Source: Helianthus annuus (taxonomy: Eukaryota > Streptophyta > Magnoliopsida > Asterales > Asteraceae). Taken from it: DNA of 64,000 nucleotides. A model generated the notes under the pieces. That model was given only the letters and a program-made list of their open reading frames with translations, made no database searches and had not been told where the DNA came from. This document shows positions 15,984-28,367 of the stretch, piece by piece. The DNA is taken from NCBI RefSeq assembly GCF_002127325.2, contig NC_035446.2, forward strand, positions 161,685,947 to 161,749,946, read 5' to 3'. Positions within the stretch are counted from its first letter, which is position 1. The number at the start of each line of letters is the position of its first letter. A program made the translations under genes and the position numbers.

Positions 15984-18503
15984 CTATTGCTCCCTTGGCT
16001 TCGAGGTTGGTTTCATGGATGAGGTATAACAATCCTTAGCCTCCTGCTGATCACTGTCGATCTTGATTATTCCCCATGGGCTAGGGAGTTTCACACATTG
16101 ATGGTAGGTGGATGGGACTGCTTTCATATCATGTATCCAGGGCCTGCCAAGGATAACATTACAACAAGATAAACAGTCAATAACACAAAATTTTTGATAA
16201 TTATGTAATCCTTCCACGTAGATTGGGAGTTTGATGTCCCCCAGGGTTTTCTTAGTTTCTCCACTGAATCCCACAAGCACAGAGGATCTTGGTGTGATGT
16301 CTGATTCTGGAATACCCATCTTCTTCAGAACATCAAGCTGGATAATGTTTACTGAGCTTCCTCCGTCGATAAGGATCCTGCGGACAAAATGGTTAGAGAT
16401 AAAGAGAGTGATGACTAGACTATCATGATGAGGATTCTGGATGTTAATTCTATCATCCTCATCAAAGGTTATAACTTTTCCTTCCGAGACACTTGATGTT
16501 CGAATAGGTCTTTCTCCGTTATCCATTTTAGCTTCCTTTGCATGCCTTTTAGCTACCGAGAAGGATGTACCACATATGTCTGATCCTCCAGAAATAAAGT
16601 TGATTACTTGTGCATCTACCGGAGGAGCTGGAGCTTTCTCAGGGATCCTCTCAGGATCCTGAGTCCTTTGCTTTTTTCTTCCCAACAACTCTTTTAGATG
16701 CCCCTTGCTTAGCAGTTATCCAATTTCCTTTCTTAATGCGATGCATTCTTCAGCTAAATGCCCGAAATCCTCGTGGTATGCACACCACTTCGATTTGTCT
16801 TTAATTCCAGTTGGCTTGTCGTTTTTTCTAGGCCATCTGGCTTTTTCTCCTAGATTCTGCATTGCAAGGATTAGTGCATGATTATCAACGGAAAAACAAT
16901 ATTCAGAAATCGGAGGATAATCCTCATCATCCTCTTCTTGGTCAACAGCATGCACGTTCTGGCTGTCATTTCTATGGTAGGATTTGAATTTGTTGCTTTT
17001 GAAAGAGGATCCTTGATTTTCTTGCTTTGAGGATCCTGCTTGTCTCTCCTGGATCCTCTTGTCATCCTCTAGCCGGATGAACCTGAGTGCCCGAGTTCTT
17101 ACTTCATCTAGGTTCCTGCATGGTGTCATAACAAGATCATCATAAAACAATGAATCCTTAAGCAATCCCATCTTGAAGGCCTCAACAGCTGTGGCCATAT
17201 CCAAGTTAGGAATATCCAAGGATTCTTTACTAAACTTCGTTATGTAATCCCTTAATGATTCATTATGACCCTGAGTTACCCTATATAAATCACTAGTCAA
17301 TCTTTCAAACTTTCTGCTACAAGAGAATTGATTATTGAATAAATTAACTAAATTAGCAAATGAAGTAATAGAGTAAGGGGGAAGACTTAGCAGCCATTTA
17401 AGAGCTGATCCAGTAAGAGTGGATCCAAATCCTTTACATAGGCATGCTTCCTTTAACTTTTCTGGGATTGGATTGATCTCCATCCTCTCCCTGTATTGTG
17501 CTATGTGCTCCTCAGGATCCGTTGTACCATCATACAGCTTCATAGTAGGGATATGGAACCTTTTGGGTACCTCTGCATCACAAATTGGTGGTGCAAAACG
17601 AGATACCTTATGGCTTCCATCTGCAATCTCCGGGATAGGCTTGACTACCCCTGGAACACTTGAGATCATATCCTTCAGCTTCTGCAGTTCTCTGGCCATA
17701 GCATGGTTGATACCCGTATCCTGCACGAATCCATGGTTAGCGGTAAGATAATTATTTAAGGCGTTACCTCCCATTGGGTTCAAGTTAGGAACACCGGATG
17801 TGAATCCATATTGCTGGGATTCTGGGATGACGGAGGGACCAGTGGAAGCAACGGTCTGCATTGGAATGAAATCTCCTTGATGGACATCTAGACTTCCTGT
17901 TTGCAAATTCTACAAGGATCCTGGCATCTGAAGGGATCCTAGAACCTGGGATGATCCTGGAACAAAGGAGGATCCTTGAACCTGGGATGACCCTGGAACA
18001 AAGGAGGATCCTAAGCTCATGAAGGATCCCATATGTTGAGTATAGGATCCTGCCGGTTGGAAATATGATCCTGATGCCTGAGTCATTGTTGCTGGGCCGC
18101 AATGCACTCCTCTTGATCCACCCATATATTGAATGTCTGGGACCTCTGATGGCTGAGAAGTAATCATTGGAGTATCAAAATTTAAAGATTTGGGCATCAG
18201 TGGGGAATGATCCTCTGCCGTTTTCTTTTGCCTTTTGAGATCTCCGATTTCCCTGAGGATCCTGTCATTAGTTTCATCCTGCTGCTGCATACGATCCCTC
18301 ATCTGCAAAATCAAAGTAAATATATCACTAGTACTGGGAACAGAAGAAGTTAGAGCAGAAGATGATGGTTTAGAGGAGATAGTAGTTGGTCTCTTCTCAG
18401 CATTTTTCTGAGATCCGGCTGGTGGTGGAGGCAAAGGTGGAATGCCAGTAGATGAATTGACTACCGACATCGCTGTGGAAGTATTCTTCAACGACGAAGC
18501 CAT
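15984..18503 (-). pseudogene. gag: Tat-B gag-protease, two nonsense codons
   Basis: The ATG at 18503 starts MASSLKNT. In-frame stops lie at 17910-17912 (TAG, in the segment that reads SLKSLQ in other copies) and 16716-16718 (TAA, replacing the tyrosine of EIGYLLSK). Otherwise the order is as in Tat-C: a disordered GSSFVPGSSQ repeat region, shorter here with fewer repeat units; the gag domain; the Cys-His motif CAYHEDFGHLAEEC; and protease IDGGSS. The stops fall in two different domains and look like independent point mutations after insertion. Confidence 0.9.
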
Positions 18504-18559
18504 GCAACACTCCGGAATGGTCACCAACAGAAAAACTTTTTATGAATGAAGCACCAATT

Positions 18560-18577
18560 GCCCCACGGTGGGCGCCA
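18560..18577 (-). other. Primer binding site (tRNA-Lys type), Tat-B
   Basis: TGGCGCCCACCGTGGGGC on the minus strand, three bases inside the LTR. Confidence 0.75.
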
Positions 18578-18580
18578 AAC

Positions 18581-19299
18581 TGTTTTGGTCAAAAAATCAC
18601 ACAAGGATAATGCAACCAAACTCTATGTAAACGGGGAATGATGCTTGGTTTAATGAAAAAGTAAAGGATCACTTTAGTATGAAATATGCAAGTGACACAA
18701 GGATTTATACGAGGAAAAAGCCCTCAATCAATGAATGATCTCCGGCATAAAAAACCTCGGGTGATGGCAACTACCGATCACCAAACTTCAATATAACAAA
18801 TAATGATTACAACTTCGGATGGTAACGAGCTGAGTACAAGGATCACTATAGTATTGTGTCTAAGAGTGTGAGGAATGTGTTGTGTGTCTTCCGAATGTGG
18901 AAGAGTGCTATATATACAAGTGTGAGTGGCCCTATTTTAGGTAAATAGACTAACTATCAGCTCATTACCCCTTTAGGAATAAAAGTAAATCTAGCCTAAA
19001 TTATCGCCCTTAAATCATGCTAAGTTTCCATATCCTCTACAACGTTCATCTCTGATTAAGCATATGCCAAAGTTGTAAAGACGAGTCCCTTGATTACGTT
19101 GCTAAGAGCGGATCCTGCTAGACATTCCTGCAAGATAACATTAAATCCAATGAAAACAACTGTTAGCATGAGGATCCCTATGATGGTCCGTGATCCTGAT
19201 CCTGGAACTCTTCTGAGGATCACTATCTGCCAAAGAAATAAGGATCACTGGTTAGGATCACATGTAAGGATCATATGTCATAAAAATCCAGCCCTAACA
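18581..19299 (-). repeat. 5' LTR of Tat-B (719 bp)
   Basis: Minus-strand TGTTAGGGCTGG ... CCAAAACA. It is close to the LTRs of Tat-A and V but with scattered differences, so it is a somewhat older relative of that subfamily. Confidence 0.9.
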
Positions 19300-19914
19300 A
19301 GTAGGATCCTCAAAACAAGAAAAGCAAGGATCCTCTTTCAAAAGCAACAAATTCAAATCCTATAACAGAACTGACAATCAGAATGTGCATGCTGTAGACC
19401 AAGAAGAGGATGATGAAGATTATCCTCCAATTTCTGAATACTGTTTTTCCGTTGATAATCATGAACTAATCCTTGCAATGCAGAATCTAGGAGAAAAGGC
19501 CAGATGGCCCAGAAAAAATGACAAAACAGCCGCAACTAAATCAAAGTGGTGTGCATACCATGAAGATTTTGGGCATTTGACAGAGGAATGCATTCATTAC
19601 GAAAGGAAATTGGATATCTGCTGAGCAAGGGGCATTTGAAAGAATTGCTGGGAAGAAAAAAGCAAAGGACTCAGGATCCTGAAAGGATCCCTGAGAAAGC
19701 TCCAGCTCCTCCAGTAGATGCACAAGTGATCAACTTTATATCTGGAGGACCAGACATCTGTGGTACATCCTTCTCAGCAGCTAAAAGGCATGCAAAGGAA
19801 GCTAAAATGGATAACGGAGAAAGACCTATTCGAACATCGAGTGTCTCGGAAGGAAAAATCATAACCTTTGATGAGGATGATAGAATTAACATCCAGGATC
19901 CTCATCATGATAGT
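19300..19914 (+). pseudogene. gag: W: Tat gag-protease fragment, frameshifted
   Basis: Plus-strand piece of a Tat gag running from the VGSSKQEKQGSS region through the Cys-His motif (CAYHEDFGHLTEEC) to IQDPHHDS, just before the protease active site. A one-base loss near 19591 shifts the frame between the Cys-His motif and EIGYLLSK. The fragment is bounded on the left by Tat-B and on the right by the LTR of V, both inserted into it; the remainder of W must lie outside the window on both sides. W is the outermost element recognisable here and so the oldest layer of the nest. Confidence 0.85.
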
Positions 19915-20630
19915 TGTTAGGGCTGGATTTTTATAATACATGATCCTTACATGTGATCCTAACCAGTGATCCTTATTTCTTTGGCAGATAGTGATCCTCA
20001 GCAGAGTTCCAGGATCAGGATCACGGACCATCATAGGATCCTCATGCTAACAGTTGCTTTCATTGAACTTAATGTCATTTTGCAGGAATGTCTAGCAGGA
20101 TCCGCTCTTAGCATCACAATCAAGGGACGCGTCTTTACAACTTTGGCATATGCATAATCAGAGATGAACGTTGTGAAGGATATGGAAACTTGGCATGATT
20201 TAAGGGCGATAATTTAGGCTAGATTTACTTTTATTTCTAAAGGGGTAATGAGCTGATTATTAGTCATTTTACTTAAAATAGGCCACCTACACTTGTATAT
20301 ATAACACTCTTCCCCATTCGGAAGACACACAACACAATTCTCACACGCTTAGACACTCAAAACTATAGTGATCCTTGTACTCAGCTCATTATCATCCGAA
20401 GTTGTAACCATTTTTCTTATATTGAAGTTTGGTGATCGGTAGTTGCCATCACCCGAGGTTTTTTATGCCGGAGATCATACATTGATCAAGGGCTTTTTCC
20501 TCGTATAAATCATTGTGTCTTTGCATATTTCATACTGAAGTGATCCTTTACTTTTTCAATAAACCAAGCATCATACCCCGTCTACATAGAGTTTGGTTGC
20601 ATTATCCTTGTGTGATTTTTAACCAAAACA
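19915..20630 (+). repeat. 5' LTR of V (716 bp)
   Basis: TGTTAGGGCTGG ... CCAAAACA, nearly identical to the Tat-A LTR. The preceding bases ATAGT (19910-19914) are the likely left target duplication; the right copy is beyond the window. Confidence 0.9.
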
Positions 20631-20633
20631 GTT

Positions 20634-20651
20634 TGGCGCCCACCGTGGGGC
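20634..20651 (+). other. Primer binding site (tRNA-Lys type), V
   Basis: TGGCGCCCACCGTGGGGC, three bases after the LTR. Confidence 0.75.
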
Positions 20652-20707
20652 AATTGGTGCTTCATTCATAAGAAAACCTTTTGTTCGAAATCATTTCAAA
20701 GAGTTAC

Positions 20708-21661
20708 ATGGCTTCATCATTGAAGAATACGTCCACGGCAATGTTTGCAGTCACCTCGTCCCAGAACACTCTGCCTTCACCTCCGGCAGGATCCCAGAAA
20801 AATGTTGAGAAGAGACCAAATCCTACCTTCTCTAAACCTCCATCTTCTTCTGCCATGAATTCTTCTGTTCCAAGTACTAGTGATGTGTTTGCTTTAATTT
20901 TGCCGATGAAGGATCGTATGCAGCGGCAGGATGAAACTAATGACAGGATCCTCAGGGAAATTGGAGACCTCAAAAGGCAAAAGATAGCGGCAGAGGATCA
21001 TTCCCCACTGATGCCCAAATCCCTGAGCTTTGATACTCCAATGATCACTTCTCAGCCATCGGGAGTCCCAGACGTGCAAATTATGGGAGAATCAAGAGGA
21101 TTGCACCTCGGATCGGCAGCAATGACTCAGGCATCAGGCTCACACTTTCAGCCGGCAGGATCCTATCCCCAGCATATGGGATCCTTCATGAATTCAGGAA
21201 CCTATCCGGGAGCACAGCAGTTTCAAGGATCCTACTTTGTTCCAGGATCATCCCAGGGTCAAGGATCCTCCTTTGTTCCAGGATCATCCCAGGTTCAAGG
21301 ATCCTTCTTCGTTCCAGGATCGTCCCAGATACCAGGATCCTTCCAGATGCCAGGATCCCTAAAAAGTTTGCAAACAGGAAGTCTAGATGTCCATCAAGGG
21401 GACTTCATTCCAATGCAGACCATTGCTTCCACTGGTCCCTCCGTTATCCCAGAATCCCAGCAATATGGATTCACACCCAATGTTCCTAACTTGAACTCAA
21501 TGGGAGGTAACACTTTAAATAATTATCTTACCACTAACCATGGATTCATGCAGGATACATGTATCAATCATGCTATGGCCAGGGAGCTGCAGAAGCTAAA
21601 AGAAATGATCTCAAGTGTCCCAGGGGTAGTCAAGCCTATCCCAGAGATTGCAGATGGAAGC
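20708..21661 (+). pseudogene. gag: V gag, cut off by insertion of X
   Basis: The ATG at 20708 starts MASSLKNT. The frame is open for about 318 codons through the GSSFVPGSSQ repeat region and the PNLNSMGGNTLNNYL segment shared with Tat-A, and stops at the X LTR directly after PEIADGS. The gag domain proper, protease and pol would lie to the right of X, past the window end. The visible part has no nonsense codon, so V was probably intact when X landed in it. GAAGC (21657-21661) is the probable duplication. Confidence 0.85.
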
Positions 21662-22291
21662 TGTTAGGGCTGGATTTTTACAATACATGATCCTCACATG
21701 TGATCCTAACCAATGATCCTTGTTTCTTTGGCAGATAGTGATCCTCAGCAGAGTTCCAGGATCAGGATCACGGACCATCATAGGATCCTCATGCTAACAG
21801 TTGCTTTCGTTGAATTTAATGTTGTTTTGCAGGAATGACTAGCAGGATCCGCTCTTAGCATCACAATTAAAGGACACGTCTTTACAACTATAGCATGTGC
21901 TTAATCGGAGATGGACGTTGTGAAGGATATGGAAACTTGGCATGATTTAAGGGTGATAATTTATGCTAGATTTACTTTTATTTCTAAAGGGGTAATGAGC
22001 TGATTATTAGTCTTTTTACCTAAAATAGGTCTCCTACACTTGTATATATAACACTCTTCCTCATTCGGAAGAAGACACAACACAACTCTCACACGCTTGG
22101 ACACTCGAAACTATAGTGATCCTTGTACTCAGCTCATTGTCATCCAAAGTTGTAACTATTTTTCTTATATTGAAGTTTGGTGATCGGTAGTTGCCATCAC
22201 CCGAGGTTTTTTATGCCGGAGATCATACATTGATCAAGGGCTTTTTCCTCGTATAAATCATTGTGTCTTTGCATATTTCACATTGAAGTGA
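21662..22291 (+). repeat. X: 5' LTR, cut by the Tekay insertion
   Basis: The first 630 bases of a Tat LTR, starting TGTTAGGGCTGG and ending ...GAAGTGA where the Tekay LTR begins. It is most similar to the LTR of Y. The last ~90 bases of this LTR, its primer site and the 5' part of gag are gone from the far side (see 57538-58300). Confidence 0.85.
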
Positions 22292-25200
22292 TGTAACACC
22301 TCGAATTTTTGTGTCCAATGATGTGTTAACACGTGTCATTTGTTCACACGTGGCATCTATAATAAATAAAGGACTAATTTTGACAAACCTTGAAAGTATA
22401 TAAATTCGAGGGTTATAAATGTCAACAAGGGTAAATATACTGTATAGTATCCCTAAATAACGCTTAAACCTTCAAACGAATAAATTATAGATCGTACAAA
22501 AACAAAACGCGAAAGAAAGTGAGAGATTACAAACTACAGGGGTTAACTGTGTCAACATGTTTAATAATACCTCTGAGTGACCCTTTAACGTTCCAAAGAC
22601 TTTGTAACGGTATTATACACTCACTAAAATAATATATATGAATTTCGCGAAGTTTCGATATGAAACGAGAAAGTTACGATCGAATTCGTAGAAGAAGGGT
22701 TAAAAGCGTCAACAGTGAAAGTTAAGGCTTTCCAATATAATTAATACATAAACCGGGGACTTAATAATGCGGGTAAATAACACGAGGCCCCTATCGGTAA
22801 ATAACCGAGGGCCAAACCGCAAAGTTACCCCTTCAAACCCGAAAGGTCAGGTAAATCATTACGAAAGATTTCGTTATTAATGGCCAGATTCTGTAATCAT
22901 AACAAAAGATTTTAAAAATTCTGAAATCTTAACCTCTCGCGACCCGCGTGAAGGATATGTTTAAGTTGAGGCGGGCCGCGAGCCACCTCAATTACGCATC
23001 TGATTTATTAAACTCAGGCGACCCGCGTTATAGTGCATGGGAACTCCCATGCGGGCCGCGTAAAGTGCCCAGATGCAGAATGTTGATGTTTTCTTGACTT
23101 TTGGAGCCTTGAACGATCAATAACCAACAAATGGGGCATGGGCACCCTATGCTCAACCCATAACACTTAGGGGACACCTACCATCACCTCTGGTCTGATT
23201 GTAAGTGTTGTAATGATCATGTTTGCTTGGCATTGGCTATAAATAGCATGCCTTAAGCTCATAACAATTCACACAACTCAAACTCACATCCTTGATCATT
23301 CTAAGTGCTCTCAAGTCCTCATCTCTGCTCCATAAGCAAGAACACAACCTCTGTAAGTGATCTAACCCTTTGTGGTTCCACATTTGCTTAGTATTTAGCT
23401 AAAAACCGAACCGTCGTAAATACGGTTTGACATTTAAATAACTCAGTGATGGTTCAGTCTTATGACGAATCAAAAGTGGTTATGAGTTGGTATTTATGTG
23501 GGTAATAAACCTCTAAAAGGGTTCCCCATGATCACCACTCTAACTATGTCAAATGTCGAGTCAAACGTGCGGTTAAAAAGTCAACAGAAAGCTATTTTAG
23601 CGAATTATGCATAATCTGTAATGTATATGTTATGGAACCTGTTTTGACAATCATAAAACATGATAATAAGTATATAAACCTGGTTGCGCTCGTTTGAATC
23701 GATCATTTACTATATTGAACCGGTTCGGAGCCGAATGTCGCAAAAGTTTGACTTTTGCTTTGACTTCAGTTCTGACTCGTTTTAGTGAGGTATAAATATA
23801 CCTTAGGACTCTCTTAGGACCAGGTCACATGTTGGTATAAACCTCAGTGGTCGGTTCATGAGTTATCCGAGTCTTTTGCGCAATTCCGTCATTCGCCTAA
23901 AAATTGACCGTAACGGCCTTTTAAAATTAAAACGAGTATTTCGGACACGTGAATGGACCAAAACCTTGCTTATTAAATTATAAGCATGTCCTTAAAATTT
24001 CACGTCAATCCGAGGTCTAGAATGAGAGTTATGCTAAAAAGCGCACTTTTAAGAAAGTTTTGTAATTAACGGCGCGATTAGCATAACGCCCATCTAACCC
24101 AAGTTTTCGTCACCAAAACTTTTACCCACTGTGGTAAAATAATATTTTGGGAATTTTAAAGATTTTTAATAATTTTTACCTTGCTCATAACCTGCGGTTA
24201 TGGCTATGGTTCGGTAAATACCGAATACGCCCTTTTTGGCCAAAACGGGAGTTCTACAAGGTCTTTTGACCCGATTCCAGTTGCCACTGGTTTTAAATAA
24301 TAAATAAAGTATTTTAAGCTTTATAAGCTGTTCGGGAAACTCAGATTTCCTGTAGAACTCGAAAAGCCCTTTTAAAGTCTTTAAAATGACCGAAAAGCCC
24401 CTACGGGGCATAATATAAACTTAAACTCGTTACGGGCATTACGGAAGGTATCCTACTGATACCAAAATACTTTTAAGGCATATTGACTTAGGAAATAAGC
24501 GTAGGACACTTATGGTTAACCGTTTCGCCTATTTGCGCACACGGTACGGCTCATGGAACTAGTTTTCGTGCAATAGCCGACATGGGTCAAATTATATTAT
24601 TTGAACCCCAAAATCCAGAGTATGAACTATAAACCCATATAAAACAAGTCACTGAACTTGTTGGGTCCAAATCATACTCCATTCTCGGTTTTCGCCTTTT
24701 CGTGCGAATAAACCATATCTATGTATCGGAATCAACCGGTTTAAGCTACGGCTAATATAAGGACCGTTAGGATTCTAAGAGGTTAATTAAAACCTTCGTT
24801 CCAGATTAGGAGCCCCAGTAAAAGCTATCGGTGACTTGATCTAAATTAAGGATTTATACTTGCAAAGGTAAATACTTTAACTTATTTCCCCTATATGGGC
24901 TTGGGTTACGGTATATTAATACCGCTTGATTGAGCATTATATAATTCCATCGCTTAGGTGGTTAATTGATTAAATATGATCGGCTCATTTAAACAGTTTT
25001 GTTGCTTATAAGCCTTTGGGGGGTTTAATGACCGTTGTCCCGGATATCCTTGGCATCATTTTACGAAATGGCCACGACCATCGACATCCCGGTGTAGGCG
25101 TACACCCGGTATAAAGTGTCGACATTAAAATTAAAAGACGTAGCCGTTGGTTTTTATACTACGGTTTTACGCAAACGTGGTGTGTCTATAAATCTTTAAC

Positions 25201-25687
25201 CCGGCACGACCCGGGCTACTGAACGCATAAAAGAACATGTAAAACGTTCACAAGATCATTATGAATTTTCCCAAGTTATAAAAGAGTTTGTGCCTTGTGC
25301 ATTCAAATCAATTTTAATAAACATTTTCAAATGTGTCAGTTGAATGTATTTACCAGTGTAAACTGACGTATTTTCCCCAAAAAGATTAAGTGCAGGTACC
25401 TAAACGTAAATTGGCTGGTATTAGCTCCCTAGCGTCGTGATAAGTCTCGCAAGCTTGATTGCAGTATCTGATGGAACAATGCTTTATGTTTATTTACGAT
25501 CCACTGTGGATATAATCAACTTCTGTAATACATTTGATATTACAACCAGAGGTTGAGTTTATATATTTATCTTATGCTTCCGCTGTGCATTATATAATTG
25601 TGTGGTTTGACTATATTGTTGCCAACATCGTCACGGTAATCCCCCACCGGGCCCACCGGTGAGACACGTGGAAATAGGGGTGTGACA
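22292..25687 (+). repeat. 5' LTR of the Tekay element (3,396 bp)
   Basis: Starts TGTAACACCTCG, ends GGGGTGTGACA. A plausible promoter TATA box is at 23238-23245. No gene is supported in its 3.4 kb, and it nearly lacks the GGATC words that crowd the Tat elements. Confidence 0.92.
23238..23245 (+). promoter_or_regulatory. TATA box in Tekay 5' LTR
   Basis: TATAAATA in the context GGCTATAAATAGC, 946 bp into the LTR; the same box lies at 55089-55096 in the right LTR. Confidence 0.6.
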
Positions 25688-25690
25688 GGT

Positions 25691-25706
25691 TGGTATCAGA
25701 GCCAAC
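25691..25706 (+). other. Primer binding site (initiator tRNA-Met), Tekay
   Basis: TGGTATCAGAGCCAAC, three bases after the LTR, complementary to the initiator tRNA-Met 3' end over about 16 bases. It is repeated at 57541 after the right LTR. Confidence 0.85.
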
Positions 25707-25859
25707 ATTGAGTGAATTAAACACTATCCTAATGTGTTTAATCTCAATAACACAATTGCACATACTTGAGTCTAGACAAGAACTTAGGACAAATTCGGAT
25801 TTTTACTCCTTTTTGTCTTTATTTACGATTTGATTTTAAATAAGTTTTGGAGCAGGAAA

Positions 25860-27074
25860 ATGCCACCTGTTATATTCCGAGGAAGAGGAAGGGGACGAAG
25901 AGGCCGAGGAGAAATCGTGACACATCACGATAACGAGGCTGGACCATCTGGTACAAGACATCCTTCGATGACAAGGAGCGAAGAGCCACAACGACGAAGA
26001 GATCTTTACGAACCCGCGAGGCATTCCACTTCGCACAGCTCGACGCCATCCTACCGGCACTCCTTTGGGCCAGATTCTGAAAATGATCCCAATAACCCAC
26101 AACCTTCCTTCATACCTCTACAACGTTCTGTTTCGCACCGGAATTATGACGACCCTACTCCATACTACATAGGTCAGTTTAATCCGGCTGACTACATACA
26201 GGAACCTTCAGGTTTTGTTCCACTAGGGCCACAAGACCATTTTTCTGAAGATCCCATGGAGGAGGATGAGGATCCTACTGAACCAGCTCGTGGTACGCCC
26301 ACGCATCCGATAGAAGTTTCTGATGGGTCATCCTTCCATGGAACGCCCTATCAAGGACCTGACAGTTTCCAAGCGATGTTTGACCGACATGAATGGTATT
26401 ACACACCATCTCGACAGACATCTCAACAACCGAGACATCTACAGGATCCCTCTGAGGATTCACGCTTTGAGGCAGTTACGCCACCACCTCCGCCACCGGC
26501 GCAACCAGTAATACCTGATCCGCCGAGGCGTAGGAGGACAAATGCTCGTATGTCTACACGAGGAGGAGGGGGTATCCACTTCAGCACTCCTCGACATTCT
26601 AGTAGTAGCCACTATCCGCCGCTACAAGAGGAAGGACCTTCAAGTCCCATACAGGAGGCGAACTCCGCACCAGCTGCACGAAATTCGCCACCATTTGGGT
26701 ATGACCAACCCATACCAGCTTACACGGGTCCGACGGCTTACAACCCGTTCGAACCATCACAAGAACAATACAACTACGGCTATGAGCGCGACCCCTATGT
26801 GGTGTCGGCAAGATATAATGCGCGCTACCCTGACGGAGCACATGGAAACATGGGACCACCGGATTACTCAGCTCATGGGTATCCAATACCTCCCAGACCT
26901 CCAGTTCCGCATCAAGCGCCACAACCACGTTTCTCTCCTCCTGAACAGGAAGAAATACTCCATCGACTAGATCGTGTGGAGAGAGAGTTCGAGGAAGAAA
27001 AGAAAAGCCACCGAGGATTTCTCAAAGGCTTGGCGAATCTACTAAAGGGCAAAAAGAAGAAACGTGACCATTAG
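25860..27074 (+). CDS. Extra upstream gene of the Tekay element: disordered RG/Pro-rich protein
   Basis: A 404-residue frame from ATG at 25860, 173 bases past the LTR, so it is the first gene on the genomic RNA. It opens with an Arg-Gly run (RGRGRGRRGRG, residues ~6-16) like RNA-binding RGG boxes. It continues as a Pro/Ser/Gln-rich, apparently disordered chain with a P6 run near residue 205, and ends with a charged helix (EEILHRLDRVEREFEEEKK) and a Lys-rich tail (GKKKKRDH). No retroviral enzyme, zinc motif or transmembrane segment is visible. Standard Tekay elements start with gag, so this is an accessory gene. An RNA- or nucleocapsid-related role is an inference from composition only. The first 197 codons are repeated unchanged after the right LTR. 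Confidence 0.75.
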   Translation: MPPVIFRGRGRGRRGRGEIVTHHDNEAGPSGTRHPSMTRSEEPQRRRDLYEPARHSTSHSSTPSYRHSFGPDSENDPNNPQPSFIPLQRSVSHRNYDDPTPYYIGQFNPADYIQEPSGFVPLGPQDHFSEDPMEEDEDPTEPARGTPTHPIEVSDGSSFHGTPYQGPDSFQAMFDRHEWYYTPSRQTSQQPRHLQDPSEDSRFEAVTPPPPPPAQPVIPDPPRRRRTNARMSTRGGGGIHFSTPRHSSSSHYPPLQEEGPSSPIQEANSAPAARNSPPFGYDQPIPAYTGPTAYNPFEPSQEQYNYGYERDPYVVSARYNARYPDGAHGNMGPPDYSAHGYPIPPRPPVPHQAPQPRFSPPEQEEILHRLDRVEREFEEEKKSHRGFLKGLANLLKGKKKKRDH

Positions 27075-28367
27075 CCCTTAATAGTTGTACGAATGTAATT
27101 GCTAATTTAAAAATAAGTCCCTATGTGGACAACTTATCGTATTTCAGTCCCTACGCGGACTTATCTTTAGTCCTTGCATGGACATCTATCTTGTATTAGT
27201 CCCTACGTGGACTTGTCACTTATTTTACACCTCTATGGAGGTATGTACTATTTGAAAGACCCGTTTAGGGCAATATGTAATTGTAATTGAGATTATGGAA
27301 TGTATGTTATGAGTTTTGTTTTAATATGTATAAAATAAATCAAAACCATTCCTTTTATATTGATCTGCCTAAATAAAGAATCTTAAAAGGTAAAACCTAG
27401 CTTGGTGTCTTTTAAGATCCAGCCAAGATGGTACGACCTAATTGAAAAGATTCTGATTCCCTGTTAACCTCTGTACGCATGTTAACATTCATGGCAGATG
27501 TGATTCGTTAAAATCACGCACGTCATTCTTATACAATAAATCCCTTAAGGATTTCAAACCCAACTAAATGATTTATAAATCGTGGGTTAAATCACCAATG
27601 AAGGTGATCAATATTATAAAAACATCCATTAGTGATGTAGTGCCTACGGGCCAATATTATAAAGACATCCATTAGTGATGCAATGCCTACGGGCCAATAT
27701 TATAAAGACATCCATTAGTGATGCAATGCCTACGGGCCAATATTATAAAAACATCCATTAGTGATGTAGTGCCTACGGGCCAATATTATAAAGACATCCA
27801 TTAGTGATGCAATGCCTACGGGCCAATATTATAAAGACATCCATTAGTGATGCAGTGCCTACGGGCCAGTATTATTAAAACATCCATTAGTGATGTAGTG
27901 CCTACGGGCCAATATTATTAAAACATCCGTTAGTGATGCAGTGCCTACGGGCCAACCTTATTAAACACATCTGTTTGAGATGTAGTGCCTACGGGCCAAC
28001 CATACTAAAACATCCATTAGAGGTGTAGTGCCTATGGGCCGTAATAATTGTCCTATAAAGACAAAAGGCAGTGGTAGTCTATGACTCTCTGTCAGAAAAA
28101 GATAAAAGAACTACGATTCGAATCTCTATGCCTTTGATTCTATGAAATCTCGGCTAATATTATAAAACATCATCATGATTAGGCTTTATGCCGCCAATAC
28201 TATTTATATAGTTGAAATAGGAGATATTCAGATCCTAATATATAATGAAATAAAAAGTTAACCAAATATGGTCTCTGTACCATGGTTGACGAATTGTCAT
28301 AAAAGACAATTATATAATAATCTTCTAAATAAAATTTTGTTATCTTCTGTAACAGAATCAAGTTACA
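27075..28367 (+). other. Tekay spacer between the extra gene and gag-pol
   Basis: About 1.3 kb without a supported gene. It holds four spaced copies of a word like AGTCCCTACGTGGAC (27116-27231), a 43-bp tandem array (27617-28048) and an AT-rich part before the gag ATG. Confidence 0.75.
27617..28048 (+). repeat. 43-bp tandem array, about 10 copies
   Basis: The unit contains ACATCCATTAGTGATG followed by the invariant core GTGCCTACGGGCCAA (GCCTACGGGCC in nearly all) and TATTAT. Copies 1-7 are nearly identical and copies 8-10 increasingly diverged, as in an array that grows from one side. There are no unique spacers. Confidence 0.85.

Noticed and set aside
27617..28048. CRISPR-like direct repeats
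   Set aside because: The units adjoin without unique spacers, and the DNA is from a plant retrotransposon; it is an ordinary tandem array.
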